A stretch of 64,000 nt of DNA from Blastopirellula marina (lineage in GTDB: Bacteria > Planctomycetota > Planctomycetia > Pirellulales > Pirellulaceae), in the NCBI RefSeq assembly GCF_002967715.1, contig NZ_PUIA01000017.1, positions 124,001 through 188,000 on the forward strand. The letters run 5' to 3'. The position numbers were made by a program, and so were the translations under genes. This document shows, one piece after another, positions 53,823 through 62,998 of the stretch (the stretch's first letter is position 1; each line of letters begins with the position of its first letter). A model generated the notes under the pieces. The model was not told the DNA's origin and did no database searches. It was given only the letters and a program-made list of their open reading frames with translations.

Positions 53823-54326
53823 GTGGATTCGACCGTTAAGTCCATTCAGCTAGAAACGGCTGGACTGGGCATCATTTTCTATTCCCCCCACAATGCTGCG
53901 CACATCGAACCGGGGGACGACTACTTAAGTGTCCACTATACGAACGTCCCCGACGTGCGACGGCACGTGCGTGCTGGGTCGATCGTGGGCTTCTGCACCG
54001 GGACGCCTGGTACTTTTCGGTTGCGTGTGCAGCGTGGAAAACCGGCGATGTGTGCCGAGCAACACGAGTTCAGCCTGACGCTGCCATTTCGCTGCATTGG
54101 CGGAAAGGTTTGCTTCCGCGACCTTTACGACTTGCTGGACTGGAATGTCGAGTGTCCCGAAGAGCAGACACTGCTATTGCGCGATGGGGCCTACCGGGTG
54201 ATGGTACGCTCGAATACGCCTCCTTCTGGCGTGCTAGGGGACAACCAACTGATCGACTTCTATTTCCAACGGGTGGAAGAACTGCCCGACATTCCTCAAC
54301 GGGGTTCCCCCTATCTCTGTCCTTGA
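53823..54326 (+). CDS. Hypothetical protein
   Basis: 167 residues with a GTG start preceded by GGGGGCGG. No signal peptide or membrane segment; a mixed beta-rich sequence with HYTNVPDVRRHVRAGSIVGF and a C-terminal PQRGSPYLCP. No family recognised. It lies after the M28 peptidase gene with 55 bases between and may share its transcript. Confidence 0.45.
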   Translation: MDSTVKSIQLETAGLGIIFYSPHNAAHIEPGDDYLSVHYTNVPDVRRHVRAGSIVGFCTGTPGTFRLRVQRGKPAMCAEQHEFSLTLPFRCIGGKVCFRDLYDLLDWNVECPEEQTLLLRDGAYRVMVRSNTPPSGVLGDNQLIDFYFQRVEELPDIPQRGSPYLCP

Positions 54327-54563
54327 CCCCAATTACCACTCACAGAGGTCAATAGAGGGGCGATCGGCTTACCGCATCCTCCGGCGTCAATCGCGCAATT
54401 GATTGGCAAATGTTAGTGAGGGCACTTTCCTTTCCACCAGTCGCGCATACTGTTGGCTTAAAGGAATTCACCTTACCCCAAGCATCGCCGGTCGGCTTAT
54501 GGAATGTCGCCCGTGATGATGCTTCACGACCCACCTTTTTTCATGCACCTACGGAGGGATTTT

Positions 54564-54815
54564 ATGGTCCGAGCGTTGCTTATGACCGTCGCGTTGTTGG
54601 TTTGTTTGTCGCTGGTTTCGGTGAGCGAAGCTGGTTGGCGTCATCGCCGTTGTGGCAATCACCACTATCGTGGATGTGCAACGACCAATTACGGAAGCTG
54701 TAACCAAGGCGGCTGCTATAGCAGTGGTTACTCAAGCGGCTGCACCTCGACGTCGTGCGGCACTACCAGCTACCCCAGCCAAAGCACCGGTTGCGCCAAT
54801 GGTGTTTGCCGTTAA
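54564..54815 (+). CDS. Tiny secreted cysteine-rich protein
   Basis: 83 residues from an ATG preceded by GGAGG. A signal peptide (about 1-23, ending VSVSEA) precedes a short mature part rich in cysteine, glycine, serine, tyrosine and threonine (for example GSCNQGGCYSSGYSSGC). This is the composition of adhesive or structural surface proteins. It is the first of three tiny secreted proteins in a row. A terminator follows at 54840. Confidence 0.65.
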   Translation: MVRALLMTVALLVCLSLVSVSEAGWRHRRCGNHHYRGCATTNYGSCNQGGCYSSGYSSGCTSTSCGTTSYPSQSTGCANGVCR

Positions 54816-54839
54816 GCCAACCGCCTATTGAAAACTGAG

Positions 54840-54882
54840 AAGACACCGCGTTGACCATGTGGCAGCGCGGTGTCTTTTTTTC
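54840..54882 (+). terminator. Terminator after the first tiny secreted protein gene
   Basis: AAGACACCGCG (54840-54850) pairs with CGCGGTGTCTT (54866-54876), followed by a T-run. Confidence 0.9.
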
Positions 54883-54996
54883 GTTGTGATTCAAGTCGAT
54901 TTGAAAAGTTGCTTCTTGGCTCTCGATGCGATGAGCGTAACAATGGCAGAGAGGGAGTTTCCAATCATCTTCCTGGCTTCTCAGAGGAATAAAGCC

Positions 54997-55329
54997 ATGT
55001 TCCGTACTCTGCTGTTGGCCGCTGTTCTGATCGGCGGAATGATGTTTGTCTCGACCTCGCAGGCCGATGCCGGTGGTCGCCGCTACTACCGACCCTACGT
55101 CGCGAATTACGGCTACTACAATTACCCCGGTCGCGTGACCACTTACTACGGTGGTCCCTACTACCGGAGCCATTACTATGGCCCGGCCTACGGTGCCCCA
55201 GGTTACAACTACGCACCACGTTATTACTACCGCCCTGTAAGCACTTATGGCTACTACGGTTATCCAGGATACGGCTATAGCTATGGTTACAGCTACGGGC
55301 CCGGCGTGAGCTTCCGCGTAGGCTTCTAA
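54997..55329 (+). CDS. Tiny secreted tyrosine/glycine-rich protein
   Basis: 110 residues from the ATG at 54997, preceded by GAGG. After a signal peptide (about 1-23, ending SQADAGG) the mature part is about one-third tyrosine and rich in glycine and proline (for example VSTYGYYGYPGYGYSYGYSY). It resembles low-complexity adhesive or structural proteins; no folded domain is evident. The open frame extends upstream to 54859, but only this start gives a signal peptide. Confidence 0.6.
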   Translation: MFRTLLLAAVLIGGMMFVSTSQADAGGRRYYRPYVANYGYYNYPGRVTTYYGGPYYRSHYYGPAYGAPGYNYAPRYYYRPVSTYGYYGYPGYGYSYGYSYGPGVSFRVGF

Positions 55330-55425
55330 GTGACGCGAATCAGACCTCACTCAGGGCGACGCTTTCCTTCGGGAGAGTGCCGCTCTTTTTCCATACGAAG
55401 CATCTCACCTTTGAGGAGATTTACG

Positions 55426-55671
55426 TTGATCCGCACCCCTCTTGCTTTCGCCACCTTGATCGCGAGCGTCTTGTTAGTATCCAATACCGAAGCTGCCTGG
55501 CGGCGTGCATGGCGAGGACGCAGTGTCCAGCAAACCGTACCAGCTACACAGAACGTTTACACACGGCACGATCGCTCGGCACTTCCACGCAGTGAATTCC
55601 GAGGATTTGGCTTCGGCGGATACGGATACGGTTCGGGCTTCGGTCCTGACTTTCGTCCCGGTCGATGGTAG
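55426..55671 (+). CDS. Tiny secreted protein, third of a tandem series
   Basis: 81 residues from a TTG preceded by GAGGAG. A signal peptide (about 1-23, ending NTEAAW) is followed by a short mature region ending in FRGFGFGGYGYGSGFGPDF, rich in glycine, phenylalanine and tyrosine. No family recognised. The stop directly abuts the stop of the convergent metallopeptidase gene at 55672. Confidence 0.55.
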   Translation: MIRTPLAFATLIASVLLVSNTEAAWRRAWRGRSVQQTVPATQNVYTRHDRSALPRSEFRGFGFGGYGYGSGFGPDFRPGRW

Positions 55672-57105
55672 TCAGGATGTCGGCCGGACGGCTTGAACCG
55701 TGATGATGTTTCCCCCTTGGTCGATCACTTTGACCTGCAGGCGAACTTCTTTCTTTTGGTCGTCCGCCCTTAGTTCCAACGTGCGTTGGTCTTCGTCCTC
55801 GACTCCTTCCAGTGGCTTCCCGTCGACAACGCTTCCGCGAACGTCGTCGTAGTAGAGGACGGCCTTCACGCCGCGATCGTCTTTGGCCTGGATGCTTACC
55901 TGGTAGATGCTCGGCTTGTCGGTTGGTTCCAGCTTCACTTCCAACTGTGGCCCAGCGTTGTCGGCCAAGTCGACCTCAGGATTCAAAAGCCGCGACGAGG
56001 CCAGGATGCCGGTATTGGCGTCGGAGAAACGGGCTCGGCCCGAGACCGGTGTGTCCGGGCTGAGGTTCTCTTTCATCTTTCGAAATCCGTTCCCCATAAT
56101 ATAGTGACGATCGTCGCGCTGATCGTGCGGCAGCCCTAGCGCGTGCCCCACTTCATGAATTACGGCACCGAAGCCATCTTCGATGAATTCATATCGCGGA
56201 GAGTTCGGGCGTCCATTACCCAAGGCCGTGCGACCTTCGATGGGTGTGGGATCTTGAAAAAGCTTTTCCTGCTCGGCAATAGTTGTCGCGCAGAACATAT
56301 CTTGCAGCACCCAGGCCGAGAAATTGGCCGTGCCCCCATCGGCCGAACGCCAGCCACCCAGCGCGATACCACCTGGCCATTCAAATATGTGCGGGCCGTC
56401 ATCGTACGTTTCGGCGAAGGTGATCACCAGATGGGTCGACTCCGAGCCGATGCTCCGCGGGATCTCTGGTTTCAACTGCCTTAGTTGGAAGTAAGGATCG
56501 TAGTTTGGCGCGCCGTTGTAATACTTTGCCGGATGCTTACCCCGTACCAGGTGTACGATCGGGGTTCCTTCGTCGTCAGTTTGAAAGACGAGGCCACGAT
56601 CTGGCAGACCACGGCGGCGGAACTCGTACTTGTACGTCTCGTTCACGAAATGCATTAGTGTATTGATCTTTTCGCGGTAGCCTGGCTTGGGCTCGCGATC
56701 GGTTGGAACGAAGTAGATCAGACGTACCTTGTGATCGATTGGCGAGATCTTGGCGAACTCCGGCAAGGTATCGGCTTTGGCCCAATCACCGGTTACCCAA
56801 CGTTGATAGGGACCTCCGCCAACCGATAGTTCGGCCTGGTTCGGCTTGAGCCAGATTTTGATTTGCCGTCTACGGTCGATAATCTCGACGCCGTTCTCTT
56901 TACGCTGCAACTCTTCAAAGCGAATCGAGCCTCCCTTGGCATCGACCTCCAACCACTTTCCACTGCCACTATCGATGAAGTAGCTCTCGTTGTCCCCCTG
57001 TTTCTTCCAGGCAGAAAGTTCGGCAGCACATAGCGTTTGCCAGCCAAGGCCCACCAGCAACAGGAACCAGGAAAAGCGAAACATCGAGGAAAGCCGGCAA
57101 GTCAT
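55672..57105 (-). CDS. Secreted metzincin-type zinc peptidase
   Basis: About 477 residues. A signal peptide (about 1-27, ending WQTLCA) is followed by an N-terminal beta-rich domain, a catalytic domain with the metzincin motif HEVGHALGLPHD (about residues 317-328) and a Met-turn (YIMGNG, Met about 337), and a C-terminal beta-sandwich-like domain (about 380-477). The family resembles the pappalysin- or matrixin-type peptidases found in marine bacteria. Exported; may degrade extracellular proteins. A longer frame to 57168 is less plausible. Confidence 0.82.
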   Translation of the reverse strand: MTCRLSSMFRFSWFLLLVGLGWQTLCAAELSAWKKQGDNESYFIDSGSGKWLEVDAKGGSIRFEELQRKENGVEIIDRRRQIKIWLKPNQAELSVGGGPYQRWVTGDWAKADTLPEFAKISPIDHKVRLIYFVPTDREPKPGYREKINTLMHFVNETYKYEFRRRGLPDRGLVFQTDDEGTPIVHLVRGKHPAKYYNGAPNYDPYFQLRQLKPEIPRSIGSESTHLVITFAETYDDGPHIFEWPGGIALGGWRSADGGTANFSAWVLQDMFCATTIAEQEKLFQDPTPIEGRTALGNGRPNSPRYEFIEDGFGAVIHEVGHALGLPHDQRDDRHYIMGNGFRKMKENLSPDTPVSGRARFSDANTGILASSRLLNPEVDLADNAGPQLEVKLEPTDKPSIYQVSIQAKDDRGVKAVLYYDDVRGSVVDGKPLEGVEDEDQRTLELRADDQKKEVRLQVKVIDQGGNIITVQAVRPTS

Positions 57106-57222
57106 GAGCACACACGTTGAAAGATAGAGGATGTACATCCAGCGACCGACGAAAAGTTCCGACCGCACTACTGCGTCATTTTATACGCGCACCTGGAGAG
57201 CCTGCCAGGCTTTTCGACTGAC

Positions 57223-58251
57223 TTAGCCACGCTTGGCAGAAGTAATCCACAGAAACGGCTGCCCAGCTTCGTCGACTTTCAGGTCAACTCCTAGAAACGC
57301 CTGGTAGAGGATGTGGTCGAGAATCTTCTTGTAGAACGTTTTGTCTTTCGGAAAGCGAACGTCGACACTGGTATCGATGTTATCCTGTTCGATCTTGTAG
57401 TGATCGAAGAAGATAGCGGTCTTCAGACGAGGCCCGATCGCCCCGAGGGCTTTCTCGAGCGGCGTTCGATTGATTTCGACCTCGATGAATTGAAACAGGA
57501 CCGGACACGTATCGGCCGGGCTCTTGGTCAGTGGTTGACCGATTGGCCAGGCATCGTTACTGACACCCATCGGCAGCACGTGTAGATTGACGGTTCCCCC
57601 CACTTCTCGTTTGGGCACAACGATCAATCCATGCTCGCGAAGCAGGATCGCCATCGCAGTCCCAGCACAAAACCCATTGAGCTCGTCCTTCGCTTTGAGG
57701 GTTTTCACGCGAGCAATTGTCGCCGGAGAAGCATCGAAGTTGAGTCCAGTCCGTTCGCGGACCGCGGCTAGCGTTTCGGCCAAGGGTTGGTCTTTTGTGT
57801 TGAAATCGAGCGGCTTGGAAAGCTTCGCCAGGACTTCACTGCGTTCGGCACGCGTCATTCCATCGCTTTCTGGCTGGCGCATTAGTTCATCTTCGCCCCC
57901 CACTTTGATGCGTCGGAACCACTGCGGCAATTCCCCCAAGTTGCGTTTGGTAAAACGTTTGCCGTCAGGCATGTGCAGCGTTTGATCGCGGCCGAGGATG
58001 GCCGTCACGCGATACGATTGACTTCGACCGAGATTGACTTCCTCGATGCCCACCCCTTCCCCTTCGCGGCCGGTGCGTAGTTTGACCGAGTCGGCCCCTT
58101 TGCTGTCCAGCAGGCGTGTCCACTCTTGCAGGGCCGTGATCGACAGACCTTTCTCGGTGATTACTTCCAGAGATACGCGATGGTCGGCCAAGGCTGCCGC
58201 CGGAATCGCAAAGAGGATCAAGGTGGTTAAAAGCGTGCGCAGTTGTGTCAT
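57223..58251 (-). CDS. Secreted hypothetical protein
   Basis: 342 residues with a signal peptide (about 1-22, ending AALADH). The region about 130-200 contains KDQPLAETLAAVRERTGLNF, similar to the STN-like repeat seen in secretin N-terminal domains, but there is no secretin channel domain. Function unknown. Convergent pair of unrelated genes to either side; 118 bases upstream of the metzincin gene on the same strand. Confidence 0.6.
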   Translation of the reverse strand: MTQLRTLLTTLILFAIPAAALADHRVSLEVITEKGLSITALQEWTRLLDSKGADSVKLRTGREGEGVGIEEVNLGRSQSYRVTAILGRDQTLHMPDGKRFTKRNLGELPQWFRRIKVGGEDELMRQPESDGMTRAERSEVLAKLSKPLDFNTKDQPLAETLAAVRERTGLNFDASPATIARVKTLKAKDELNGFCAGTAMAILLREHGLIVVPKREVGGTVNLHVLPMGVSNDAWPIGQPLTKSPADTCPVLFQFIEVEINRTPLEKALGAIGPRLKTAIFFDHYKIEQDNIDTSVDVRFPKDKTFYKKILDHILYQAFLGVDLKVDEAGQPFLWITSAKRG

Positions 58252-58473
58252 GCCAGGTTCCCTTTCGGTTCTCGTCCACGCTTCAATTGTAGCACCCGCT
58301 AAGTGCGCAGCCGGGGAATTGGCAGAATCGCTACCCTTGGAATTCCCTTACCGGCGCTCTCTGAGTGGTTGCAACGAACTACCCAAAGGGACAAAATACC
58401 GGTTCTGTCGTTTCCCATGATTTTCCACTGACAATCCACCGACGCGTTTTTCACCCCCGCAAAGGAGCACAGC

Positions 58474-59478
58474 ATGGCTCGCGCAGTCACGATGTTCACC
58501 GGCCAATGGGCCGATATGAAACTGGACGATTTGGCCAAGACCATGAAGGGTTTTGGCTTTGACGGTCTCGAACTAGCTTGCTGGGGGGACCACTTTGAAG
58601 TGGACCGCGCCGTGACCGAAGATGACTACTGCGACAAGAAGCGGGAGCAGTTGGACAAATTCGACCTGGGCTGCTGGTCGATCAGCACCCACCTCTGCGG
58701 CCAGGCGGTGTGCGACATCATCGACGAACGCCACAAGTCGATTCTGCCTGACTCGGTTTGGGGCGATGGCGATCCGGCCAGCGTGAACGATCGTGCTGCC
58801 GAGGCGGTAAAGAACGCTGCCCGTGCTGCCCAGAAGTTTGGTGTACCGGTCGTCAACGGTTTCACCGGCAGCAGCATCTGGCACCTGCTGTACAGCTTCC
58901 CACCGGTTCCTCCGAAGATGATCGAAGACGGCTTTAAGCTGTTCGCCGATCGCTGGAACCCGATCATGGATGTCTTCGGCGAATGCGGGGTTAAGTTCGG
59001 CCTGGAAGTCCACCCGACCGAAATCGCGTTCGACATTTACAGCGCTGAAAAGGCCCTCGACGCGATCGGCCACCGCGAAGAATTCGGCTTTAACTTCGAT
59101 CCTAGCCACCTGCTGTGGCAAGGGATCGACCCAGTGGAATTCATTCGCTACTTCCCCGATCGCATCTACCATGTGCACATCAAGGACGCCATCACGACGC
59201 TCAACGGTCGTAGTGGTATCCTGGGCAGCCACATCGACTTCGGCGATCATCGCCGTGGTTGGAACTTCCGCAGCCCAGGCCATGGCGGCGTGAACTTTGA
59301 AGAAATCATCCGTGCCCTGAACGACATCAAGTACAGTGGCCCGCTAAGCATCGAATGGGAAGACAGCGGCATGGATCGCCTGCACGGTGCGGAAGAGTCG
59401 TGCGAGTTCGTCCGCAGCATCGACTTCTCACCCAGCGACGTGGCATTCGACTCCGCTTTCGACAAAGAAAAGCAATAA
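58474..59478 (+). CDS. Sugar phosphate isomerase/epimerase-like TIM-barrel protein
   Basis: 334 residues without a signal peptide. An AP-endonuclease-2/xylose-isomerase-like barrel starts [20 protein letters not shown] and has metal-ligand-type blocks [11 protein letters not shown] (about 31-41), [12 protein letters not shown] (about 175-186), [11 protein letters not shown] (about 205-215) and YHVHIKDA. Planctomycetes have many such isomerases acting on cyclitols or sugars. Substrate unknown. A terminator follows about 110 bases after the stop. Confidence 0.88.
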   Translation: MARAVTMFTGQWADMKLDDLAKTMKGFGFDGLELACWGDHFEVDRAVTEDDYCDKKREQLDKFDLGCWSISTHLCGQAVCDIIDERHKSILPDSVWGDGDPASVNDRAAEAVKNAARAAQKFGVPVVNGFTGSSIWHLLYSFPPVPPKMIEDGFKLFADRWNPIMDVFGECGVKFGLEVHPTEIAFDIYSAEKALDAIGHREEFGFNFDPSHLLWQGIDPVEFIRYFPDRIYHVHIKDAITTLNGRSGILGSHIDFGDHRRGWNFRSPGHGGVNFEEIIRALNDIKYSGPLSIEWEDSGMDRLHGAEESCEFVRSIDFSPSDVAFDSAFDKEKQ

Positions 59479-59523
59479 GCCCAATAAGCCCTCTCAATGG
59501 AGAGAGCTTCGACCAATTCCTGC

Positions 59524-59560
59524 CCCCTCTCCTCTGAGGGGACAGGGTTAGGAAGAGGGG
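59524..59560. repeat. Short inverted repeat, REP-like
   Basis: CCCCTCT (59524-59530) and AGAGGGG (59554-59560) flank the CCTCTGAGGGGACAGGGTTA block, which resembles a short palindromic element scattered through many bacterial genomes. Only one copy is visible here. Confidence 0.4.
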
Positions 59561-59588
59561 CTTTCCCGCTAATCGCTACAAACGAAAC

Positions 59589-59625
59589 AAACCGAGCTAG
59601 ACGTATATTCCGGCTCGGTTTTTTC
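59589..59625 (+). terminator. Terminator after the TIM-barrel isomerase gene
   Basis: AAACCGAGC (59589-59597) pairs with GCTCGGTTT (59613-59621), followed by further T residues. Confidence 0.85.
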
Positions 59626-59716
59626 GTGCGCCGGGGCCAGAAGTTGGCAAGATTGCCCGTTTGACATCACACTAGAGTATTAGCAAGCAGTCCCTCACTA
59701 TTTCCCTGGCAATCCT

Positions 59717-61537
59717 GTGCAACTTACCACCGCCGCCATCCTGATTCTCTCCGCCGTGACGATGCAAGCCGAAGCGCCGTCGCGGGTCGAGACCGATGCG
59801 CGGTTTCAGACGCAGCTGAACGAGTTGGCAGCCAAGTGCGACGAGGTCAAGCTGCCGGCCCAAGCCGAAGCAACTCGCAAGTGGATCGTTCCCACCTACG
59901 GCAGGGCAAACGTTTTTTACCTGGTACCGGAAACCGACCCACTTCAGCCGGACGACGAGGCCTCGCAGTTGGTGCAGTTTTGGTATCAGAAGTTCCGTAC
60001 AATCCGCAATGAGCACGCCAATGCTTTGTACAAGCATGCTCAGGAACTATTGATCGCCAAGCAGGGAGCCAAGTCATATCAGACACTGCATGAAGTGCTT
60101 CGCGAGAACCCCGATCACGCCGACGCGCGGCGAATCCTGGGGTATACCAACGTCAACGGTACGTGGCGTCGCCCTGGCGTGGTGACGCGGGCCAAGCAAC
60201 CGCGGTACGAACATCCCAAATTCGGCTGGCCAGCAAAGACGTTCTGGCAGATTGATACACCCCATTTTCAAATCATGACCAATCTCAGCGAGTCGGAAGG
60301 CCTGAAGCTGGGTGAGCGGCTGGAGGTTGTCTATTCGGCCTGGGAGCAAATGTTCTTCAGCTACTGGAGTAACGAGCTCCAACTGGCTGGTTACTTCGAC
60401 GGGGGAACTCCGAGTCCGGTACGAAAGAAGTTTGAGGTCGTACTATTCAAATCACGCGGCGAGTACGTCAATTACCTGGAACAGGTCCAGCCGCGAATTG
60501 GCATCACGCTGGGCATCTACCAGTTCGACGAAGAAAAGGTGTACCTCTTCCACGACGAAAGCGAAGCGGCTCACGCGACTTGGCATCATGAAGTGACACA
60601 TCAGTTGTTTCAGGAGTATCGCTCAGCCTCGAAAGATGTTGGACTGAACTTCAACTTCTGGACAATCGAAGGGGTAGCGATGTACATGGAATCGCTACGG
60701 ATCTTTGACGGGTATGTCACGCTGGGCGGTGTCGATGCAACGCGGCTGCAATATGCCCGGAACCGCCTTCTGATTGGTGAGTTCTATGTTCCGATTGCCA
60801 ACATGGTTGCAATGGGGCGTGAAGATATCCAAAAAAGCCCCGATATCGCCGCGATCTACAGCCAGTCGGCCGGCATGGCACATACGTTCCTCGACTCGAG
60901 TGACGGCAAGTATCGCGAAGGGTTCATCGGCTATCTAGTCAGTATCTACAAGCAGGATGACAGCCTGAACACGTTGCCGCAGAAGCTGGGAGTCAGCGGT
61001 TTGCAGGAGCTAGACAGGATCTATAAGCTCTCGCTGGGAATTTCTCCGGAAGACGTTTATGCGTTGCCGGCAGGAGGACCAACGACCGATTTGTTCCTAT
61101 CCATGTTCACTGCGTTCAACGATGAAGTGATGCCGCATATCGGAACGTTTACCAAGTTGCGGTGGCTTGATGTATCGATGACGAATGTTTCCAGTCGCGG
61201 CGTTTCGTACCTGAAGGACTGCAAAGAACTGAGAGACTTGGGCATTGCGACACCCACGGTGGACGACACAGCCTTGCGAACTGTGGGTCAACTGACCGCG
61301 TTGGAAGAGCTCGATATCAGTGGCAGCCGGATCACCGATAGCGGCCTGAAAGAGATCAGCTACCTGCAACACCTGAAGGTCCTTCGAATCGCTGCCACGC
61401 AGATTACCGATGCAGGTCTGCTGAAACTTGCCGAACTGAAAGACCTCGAGATGATCGATGCCCGGCAAACGCAAATCACACCGCAGGGTGTCGAGCGACT
61501 CAAGCAATCGCTGCCTAAGGTAGTGGTTCACCTGTAA
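59717..61537 (+). CDS. Secreted zinc peptidase (DUF1570-like) fused to leucine-rich repeats
   Basis: 606 residues with a GTG start and a signal peptide (about 1-20). The middle part (about 180-400) contains a gluzincin-type HEVTH (291-295) with a downstream FWTIEGVAMYME (third-ligand glutamate at about 318), matching DUF1570-like peptidases. The C-terminal 125 residues are a leucine-rich-repeat solenoid with about five repeats (LDISGSRITDSGLKEISYLQHLKVLRI and similar). Fusion of a peptidase with LRRs suggests that the repeats bind the substrate. Exported; monocistronic. Confidence 0.82.
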   Translation: MQLTTAAILILSAVTMQAEAPSRVETDARFQTQLNELAAKCDEVKLPAQAEATRKWIVPTYGRANVFYLVPETDPLQPDDEASQLVQFWYQKFRTIRNEHANALYKHAQELLIAKQGAKSYQTLHEVLRENPDHADARRILGYTNVNGTWRRPGVVTRAKQPRYEHPKFGWPAKTFWQIDTPHFQIMTNLSESEGLKLGERLEVVYSAWEQMFFSYWSNELQLAGYFDGGTPSPVRKKFEVVLFKSRGEYVNYLEQVQPRIGITLGIYQFDEEKVYLFHDESEAAHATWHHEVTHQLFQEYRSASKDVGLNFNFWTIEGVAMYMESLRIFDGYVTLGGVDATRLQYARNRLLIGEFYVPIANMVAMGREDIQKSPDIAAIYSQSAGMAHTFLDSSDGKYREGFIGYLVSIYKQDDSLNTLPQKLGVSGLQELDRIYKLSLGISPEDVYALPAGGPTTDLFLSMFTAFNDEVMPHIGTFTKLRWLDVSMTNVSSRGVSYLKDCKELRDLGIATPTVDDTALRTVGQLTALEELDISGSRITDSGLKEISYLQHLKVLRIAATQITDAGLLKLAELKDLEMIDARQTQITPQGVERLKQSLPKVVVHL

Positions 61538-61596
61538 GCGAGACTTTAAAATCGAAGGCTCCTCCACTTCCCTTCCTTCCTGTTGGAGCCTCACCG

Positions 61597-62400
61597 ATGT
61601 CTGCCCCTCGCCCTTGGAAACTCTCTGAAGTTAACTACGGCCACGTGAAGAACACCCAGTACGAAGTGGCCGTGCTTCCCCTGGGTGCCACCGAACCGCA
61701 CAACCTGCACTTGCCTTACGGAACGGACGATTACGAAGGAACCCAGATAGGAGAACGGATCTGCGAGGCAGCCCACAACCAGGGAGCCAAAGTCATTCTT
61801 TTGCCAACCGTTCCCTATGGCACCGAAACCAACATGCGGCAGTTTCCGCTGGCGATGAATCTTGATCCGTCAACCCTTTTTGCCGTCGTTACCGACCTGA
61901 TCCAATCACTGGTGCAAAGCGGGATCAAGAAGGTGGTGCTGCTGAACAGCCACGGCGGAAACGAGATGAAACCATTGCTGCGCCAACTATACGGGAAGAC
62001 AGAAGCCCACGTATTTCTATGCAACTGGTTTAAATCCTTTAGCGACCAGGAATACCACGAGATCTTCACGCACAAGGAAGACCACGCTGGCGAGATGGAA
62101 ACCTCAATGATCCTGGCTTATCGGCCAGAGTTGGTCGCCAGACGACCAGACGGATCGTTCGACGCCGACTCCGGAGCAACCAGGTCGATGCAGATGAAGG
62201 CACTCGAGCATGGCTGGGTTTCGATCACTCGCCCCTGGCACTTACTGACGACCAACAGCGGATCTGGCAATCCTCACGAGGCGACGGCCGAAAAAGGGGA
62301 GCGACTTATGGAGCTGCTGGTCAGCCGCCTGGCCCCGTTTCTGGTACAACTTTCCCAGGCAGATGCAGACGAAAACTTCCCGTTCATCGTCGACGGATAG
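61597..62400 (+). CDS. Creatininase/creatinine amidohydrolase family protein
   Basis: 267 residues. Family blocks are clear: AVLPLGATEPHNLHLPYGTDDYEG (about 26-49) supplies metal ligands, followed by NSHGGNEMKPLL (about 112-123) and DHAGEMETSMILAY (about 160-173). Members hydrolyse cyclic amides or formamidopyrimidines, so creatininase, mycofactocin-type (MftE) or FAPy-type activity are all possible. The gene lies 60 bases after the peptidase-LRR gene and may share its transcript. Confidence 0.85.
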   Translation: MSAPRPWKLSEVNYGHVKNTQYEVAVLPLGATEPHNLHLPYGTDDYEGTQIGERICEAAHNQGAKVILLPTVPYGTETNMRQFPLAMNLDPSTLFAVVTDLIQSLVQSGIKKVVLLNSHGGNEMKPLLRQLYGKTEAHVFLCNWFKSFSDQEYHEIFTHKEDHAGEMETSMILAYRPELVARRPDGSFDADSGATRSMQMKALEHGWVSITRPWHLLTTNSGSGNPHEATAEKGERLMELLVSRLAPFLVQLSQADADENFPFIVDG

Positions 62401-62497
62401 TCGTAAATCATGAAATCGGTTGGTTTTGCAGAAATCAGCCGAACCGGCCAATTGACGAAACCCGGGGCGGCATTTAAGATAAGTCGCTTCGATTGTG

Positions 62498-62571
62498 GTG
62501 GGTATAGCTCAGCTGGTTAGAGCACTGGATTGTGGTTCCAGGGGTCGTGGGTTCGAATCCCTCTACCCACC
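62498..62571 (+). tRNA. tRNA-His (anticodon GTG)
   Basis: A complete cloverleaf is visible: acceptor stem GTGGGTA pairing with TACCCAC, D arm, anticodon stem-loop CTGGATTGTGGTTCCAG with GTG, and T arm GGGTTCGAATCCC. A G precedes the gene at 62497 for the histidine-specific G-1. CCA is not encoded. Confidence 0.95.
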
Positions 62572-62638
62572 CTTTCTTTTCTTTGGTCGAGGGCCGATTG
62601 GTTGCCCTCCCAAGTTCTTCGAGAGGCTTTCTTAGCCC

Positions 62639-62878
62639 ATGTCGGATTCTTCGCAGCAACAAGTACCTGCTGGCCGTTATCGTCATTACAAAGGCCCTGA
62701 GTACGTCGTGCTGGGCATTGCCCGGCATAGCGAGACCGAGGAGCCCATGGTCGTTTATCGCAAGGATTACGGCGATCAGAGCCTGTGGGTGAGGCCGCTG
62801 GCCATGTTTGTTGAATCCGTGATCATCGAAGGCCAGGAAGAGCCTCGGTTTAAATACCTGGGACCTGCCGCGTTCTAA
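62639..62878 (+). CDS. DUF1653 domain protein
   Basis: 79 residues. The pattern GRYRHYKGPEYVVLGIARHSETEEPMVVY, then LWVRPLAMFVE and RFKYLG near the end, matches DUF1653, a small family of unknown function often annotated near housekeeping genes. It starts 67 bases after tRNA-His. Convergent with the YTV-repeat gene through a shared terminator. Confidence 0.85.
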   Translation: MSDSSQQQVPAGRYRHYKGPEYVVLGIARHSETEEPMVVYRKDYGDQSLWVRPLAMFVESVIIEGQEEPRFKYLGPAAF

Positions 62879-62934
62879 GCATCCCTTAATAGCGGAACCA
62901 TTTTTTGTTGTGGATCCATGGATCGGCGCATGAA

Positions 62935-62966
62935 AAAAGCCTGAGACCTTTCGATCTCAGGCTTTT
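62935..62966. terminator. Bidirectional terminator between convergent genes
   Basis: AAAAGCCTGAGA (62935-62946) pairs with TCTCAGGCTTTT (62955-62966), a 12-bp stem with A/T tracts on both sides, between DUF1653 and the YTV-repeat gene. Confidence 0.9.
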
Positions 62967-62998
62967 GGATTTCGATCTAATCAGGCGTAAGCCGAAGC

